Positions 5,588 through 6,360 of a stretch of DNA of 6,360 nt are shown here, piece after piece (the stretch's first letter is position 1; every line of letters begins with the position of its first letter). The notes under the pieces were generated by a model that made no database searches, was not told where the DNA came from, and was given only the letters and a program-made list of their open reading frames with translations. A program made the translations under genes and the position numbers. Origin of the DNA: Clostridiales bacterium (GTDB lineage: Bacteria > Bacillota > Clostridia > Peptostreptococcales > Anaerovoracaceae); NCBI GenBank assembly GCA_009778415.1, contig WRJV01000191.1, forward strand, positions 1-6,360. The letters run 5' to 3'.

Positions 5588-5925
5588 CTTTGGCGGATGG
5601 CCTTTCGCTCACTGGGATTGCTTTCGTGGGTGCTGCCGCTCAGCTTTGTCTCAAACGGGGAGCGGATTTGGGTGGACCTGGGCATTTTTTACGCTCACTT
5701 TTCCAGCCTTGGGTCATCATGGGCGTCATTTTAATGGTAGCGAACGTGTTGGCCATGATCTGGATTCTACGCCGTCTGCCCCTGACCGCAGTCATTCCGA
5801 TTACAGCGTTGGTCTATGTACTTGTGCCTACCGGCGCACTGTTACTGTTCAAAGAAAGGCTGCGTCCGCAATTTTGGTTCGGTGCGCTGCTTATCATGGT
5901 GGGTATCGCCGTTATTGCCATCTGA
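5581..5925 (+). CDS. Small four-helix SMR/EamA-like membrane protein, second of a pair (ArnE/ArnF-like)
   Basis: This is a 114-residue inner-membrane protein with hydrophobic segments at about 8-25, 43-62, 67-89 and 96-114. Helix one contains G-A-A-A-Q-L-C-L-K-R-G-A, the conserved A-Q-x-x-L-K-x-G-A of this superfamily. Helix three contains L-P-L-T-A-V-I-P-I-T-A-L-V-Y-V-L-V-P and is followed by L-L-F-K-E-R-L, matching the equivalent F-F-K-E-T-I of its partner. The two proteins are thus paralogous and encoded with a 7-nt overlap, as expected for subunits of a heterodimer. The likely role is moving a lipid-linked sugar across the inner membrane; the substrate is unknown. The gene has returned to the higher GC of the flanks (5761-5820 has 32 of 60). 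ATG 5581 is preferred because of the AGGAAG upstream. Confidence 0.85.
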   Translation: MLALADGLSLTGIAFVGAAAQLCLKRGADLGGPGHFLRSLFQPWVIMGVILMVANVLAMIWILRRLPLTAVIPITALVYVLVPTGALLLFKERLRPQFWFGALLIMVGIAVIAI

Positions 5926-6022
5926 GAAACAAGCGGCGCGACCCGGCTGAATGATTGTGGAGCTGATTGATCAGTTTTGCCGCCATCAGTGTGACGGCGA
6001 AATGCCGCGCCTGTTGGCGCGA

Positions 6023-6030
6023 GAGGAAGG
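6023..6030 (+). promoter_or_regulatory. Strong ribosome binding site upstream of the methyltransferase
   Basis: GAGGAAGG ends 4 nt before ATG 6035. It is the best Shine-Dalgarno match in the right part of the window and supports ATG 6035 rather than the in-frame ATG 5951. Confidence 0.6.
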
Positions 6031-6034
6031 CCCA

Positions 6035-6360
6035 ATGAGCGATTATAACATTCCACATGCTGATAGTACCGCCCAAACCTATGCGGCGGAACGCTCCGCT
6101 TGCTGGCAGGCAGCCGCTAAACATCGGGAACGTGGCCAGAAACGGCTGCACGTACACTACCAGAGCTATCTGGGCCGCCTCTATCGCTTTCTTGTACCTG
6201 AAGGACTGCGGATATTGGAGTTGGGCTGCGCCGAAGGAAATTTACTGGCCGCACTGAAGCCCGCCTGCGGAGTGGGTGTGGACTTTACTCCAGCCATGCT
6301 GGAAATAGCCCAAAATCGTCATCCGGAACTGCATTACATTGCCTGTGACGCTCTTCATTT
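6035..6360 (+). CDS. Class I SAM-dependent methyltransferase, 3' end outside window
   Basis: The frame from ATG 6035 is open to the right edge, giving 108 residues of a longer cytoplasmic protein. Motif I is clear: I-L-E-L-G-C-A-E-G-N-L-L at 60-71, the glycine-rich loop that binds S-adenosylmethionine. It is followed by G-V-G-V-D-F-T-P-A-M-L at 79-89, with Asp83 placed to bind the SAM ribose, and Y-I-A-C-D-A-L-H at 101-108, the motif III-like acidic turn. An N-terminal helical region, rich in Ala, Arg and Tyr, precedes the fold. In this locus it may methylate a sugar of the glycan, possibly a terminal one; that is inference. The frame is also open back to ATG 5951 (stop TGA at 5948-5950 just before), which would add 28 residues beginning M-I-V-E-L-I-D-Q-F-C. 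That start has no good ribosome binding site, whereas ATG 6035 has GAGGAAGG. A bifunctional protein with a further domain cannot be excluded, since most of the gene is missing. Confidence 0.85.
   Translation, partial: MSDYNIPHADSTAQTYAAERSACWQAAAKHRERGQKRLHVHYQSYLGRLYRFLVPEGLRILELGCAEGNLLAALKPACGVGVDFTPAMLEIAQNRHPELHYIACDALH

Noticed and set aside
5439..5954. + strand frame of 171 codons over the membrane protein pair
   Set aside because: It is a shadow. The two SMR-like frames have matching conserved motifs and a good start, while this one is rich in Arg, Ser, Cys and His with no pattern.

Overview
This window is part of a cell-surface polysaccharide (O-antigen or capsule type) locus of a Gram-negative bacterium. 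All recognisable genes lie on the + strand. A 5'-truncated ABC-2 permease (Wzm) is followed by its ATPase with a C-terminal substrate-binding domain (Wzt). After these come a decayed stretch, two GT-B-like glycosyltransferases, a pair of small four-helix SMR/EamA-like membrane proteins, and the start of a class I SAM-dependent methyltransferase that runs off the right edge. Surface-polysaccharide loci of Desulfovibrio-like sulfate reducers would fit, but that placement is an impression and I could not test it.

Layout: 1-744 wzm (partial); 746-1933 wzt; 1934-2220 AT-rich spacer holding a remnant of an IS5-like transposase start; 2221-2822 the wreck of two sugar-nucleotide SDR genes (a CapD/PseB-like 5' piece with a frameshift, joined out of frame to the 3' tail of a UDP-sulfoquinovose-synthase-like gene); 2819-4012 and 4009-5016 glycosyltransferases; 5017-5167 spacer; 5168-5587 and 5581-5925 the small membrane protein pair; about 6035 to the end, the methyltransferase.

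The genes are tightly packed and probably co-transcribed: there is 1 nt between wzm and wzt, 4-nt GTGA and ATGA overlaps around the first glycosyltransferase, and a 7-nt overlap within the membrane pair. A likely division of labour is that the glycosyltransferases build or extend a lipid-linked glycan in the cytoplasm, Wzm/Wzt export it, and the small membrane pair may flip a lipid-linked sugar used for decoration. The methyltransferase may modify or cap the glycan, which in some ABC-dependent systems is the signal read by the Wzt C-terminal domain.

Base composition is mosaic. wzm and the first half of wzt are GC-rich, composition falls sharply inside wzt near 1200-1300, the glycosyltransferase core is AT-rich, and GC rises again from about 5110. 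With the IS remnant and the broken SDR genes, this looks like a variable, exchanged core between conserved flanks. I found no CRISPR array, RNA gene or clearly novel system. The most interesting points are the in-gene breakpoint in wzt and the reconstructable decay of the SDR genes.
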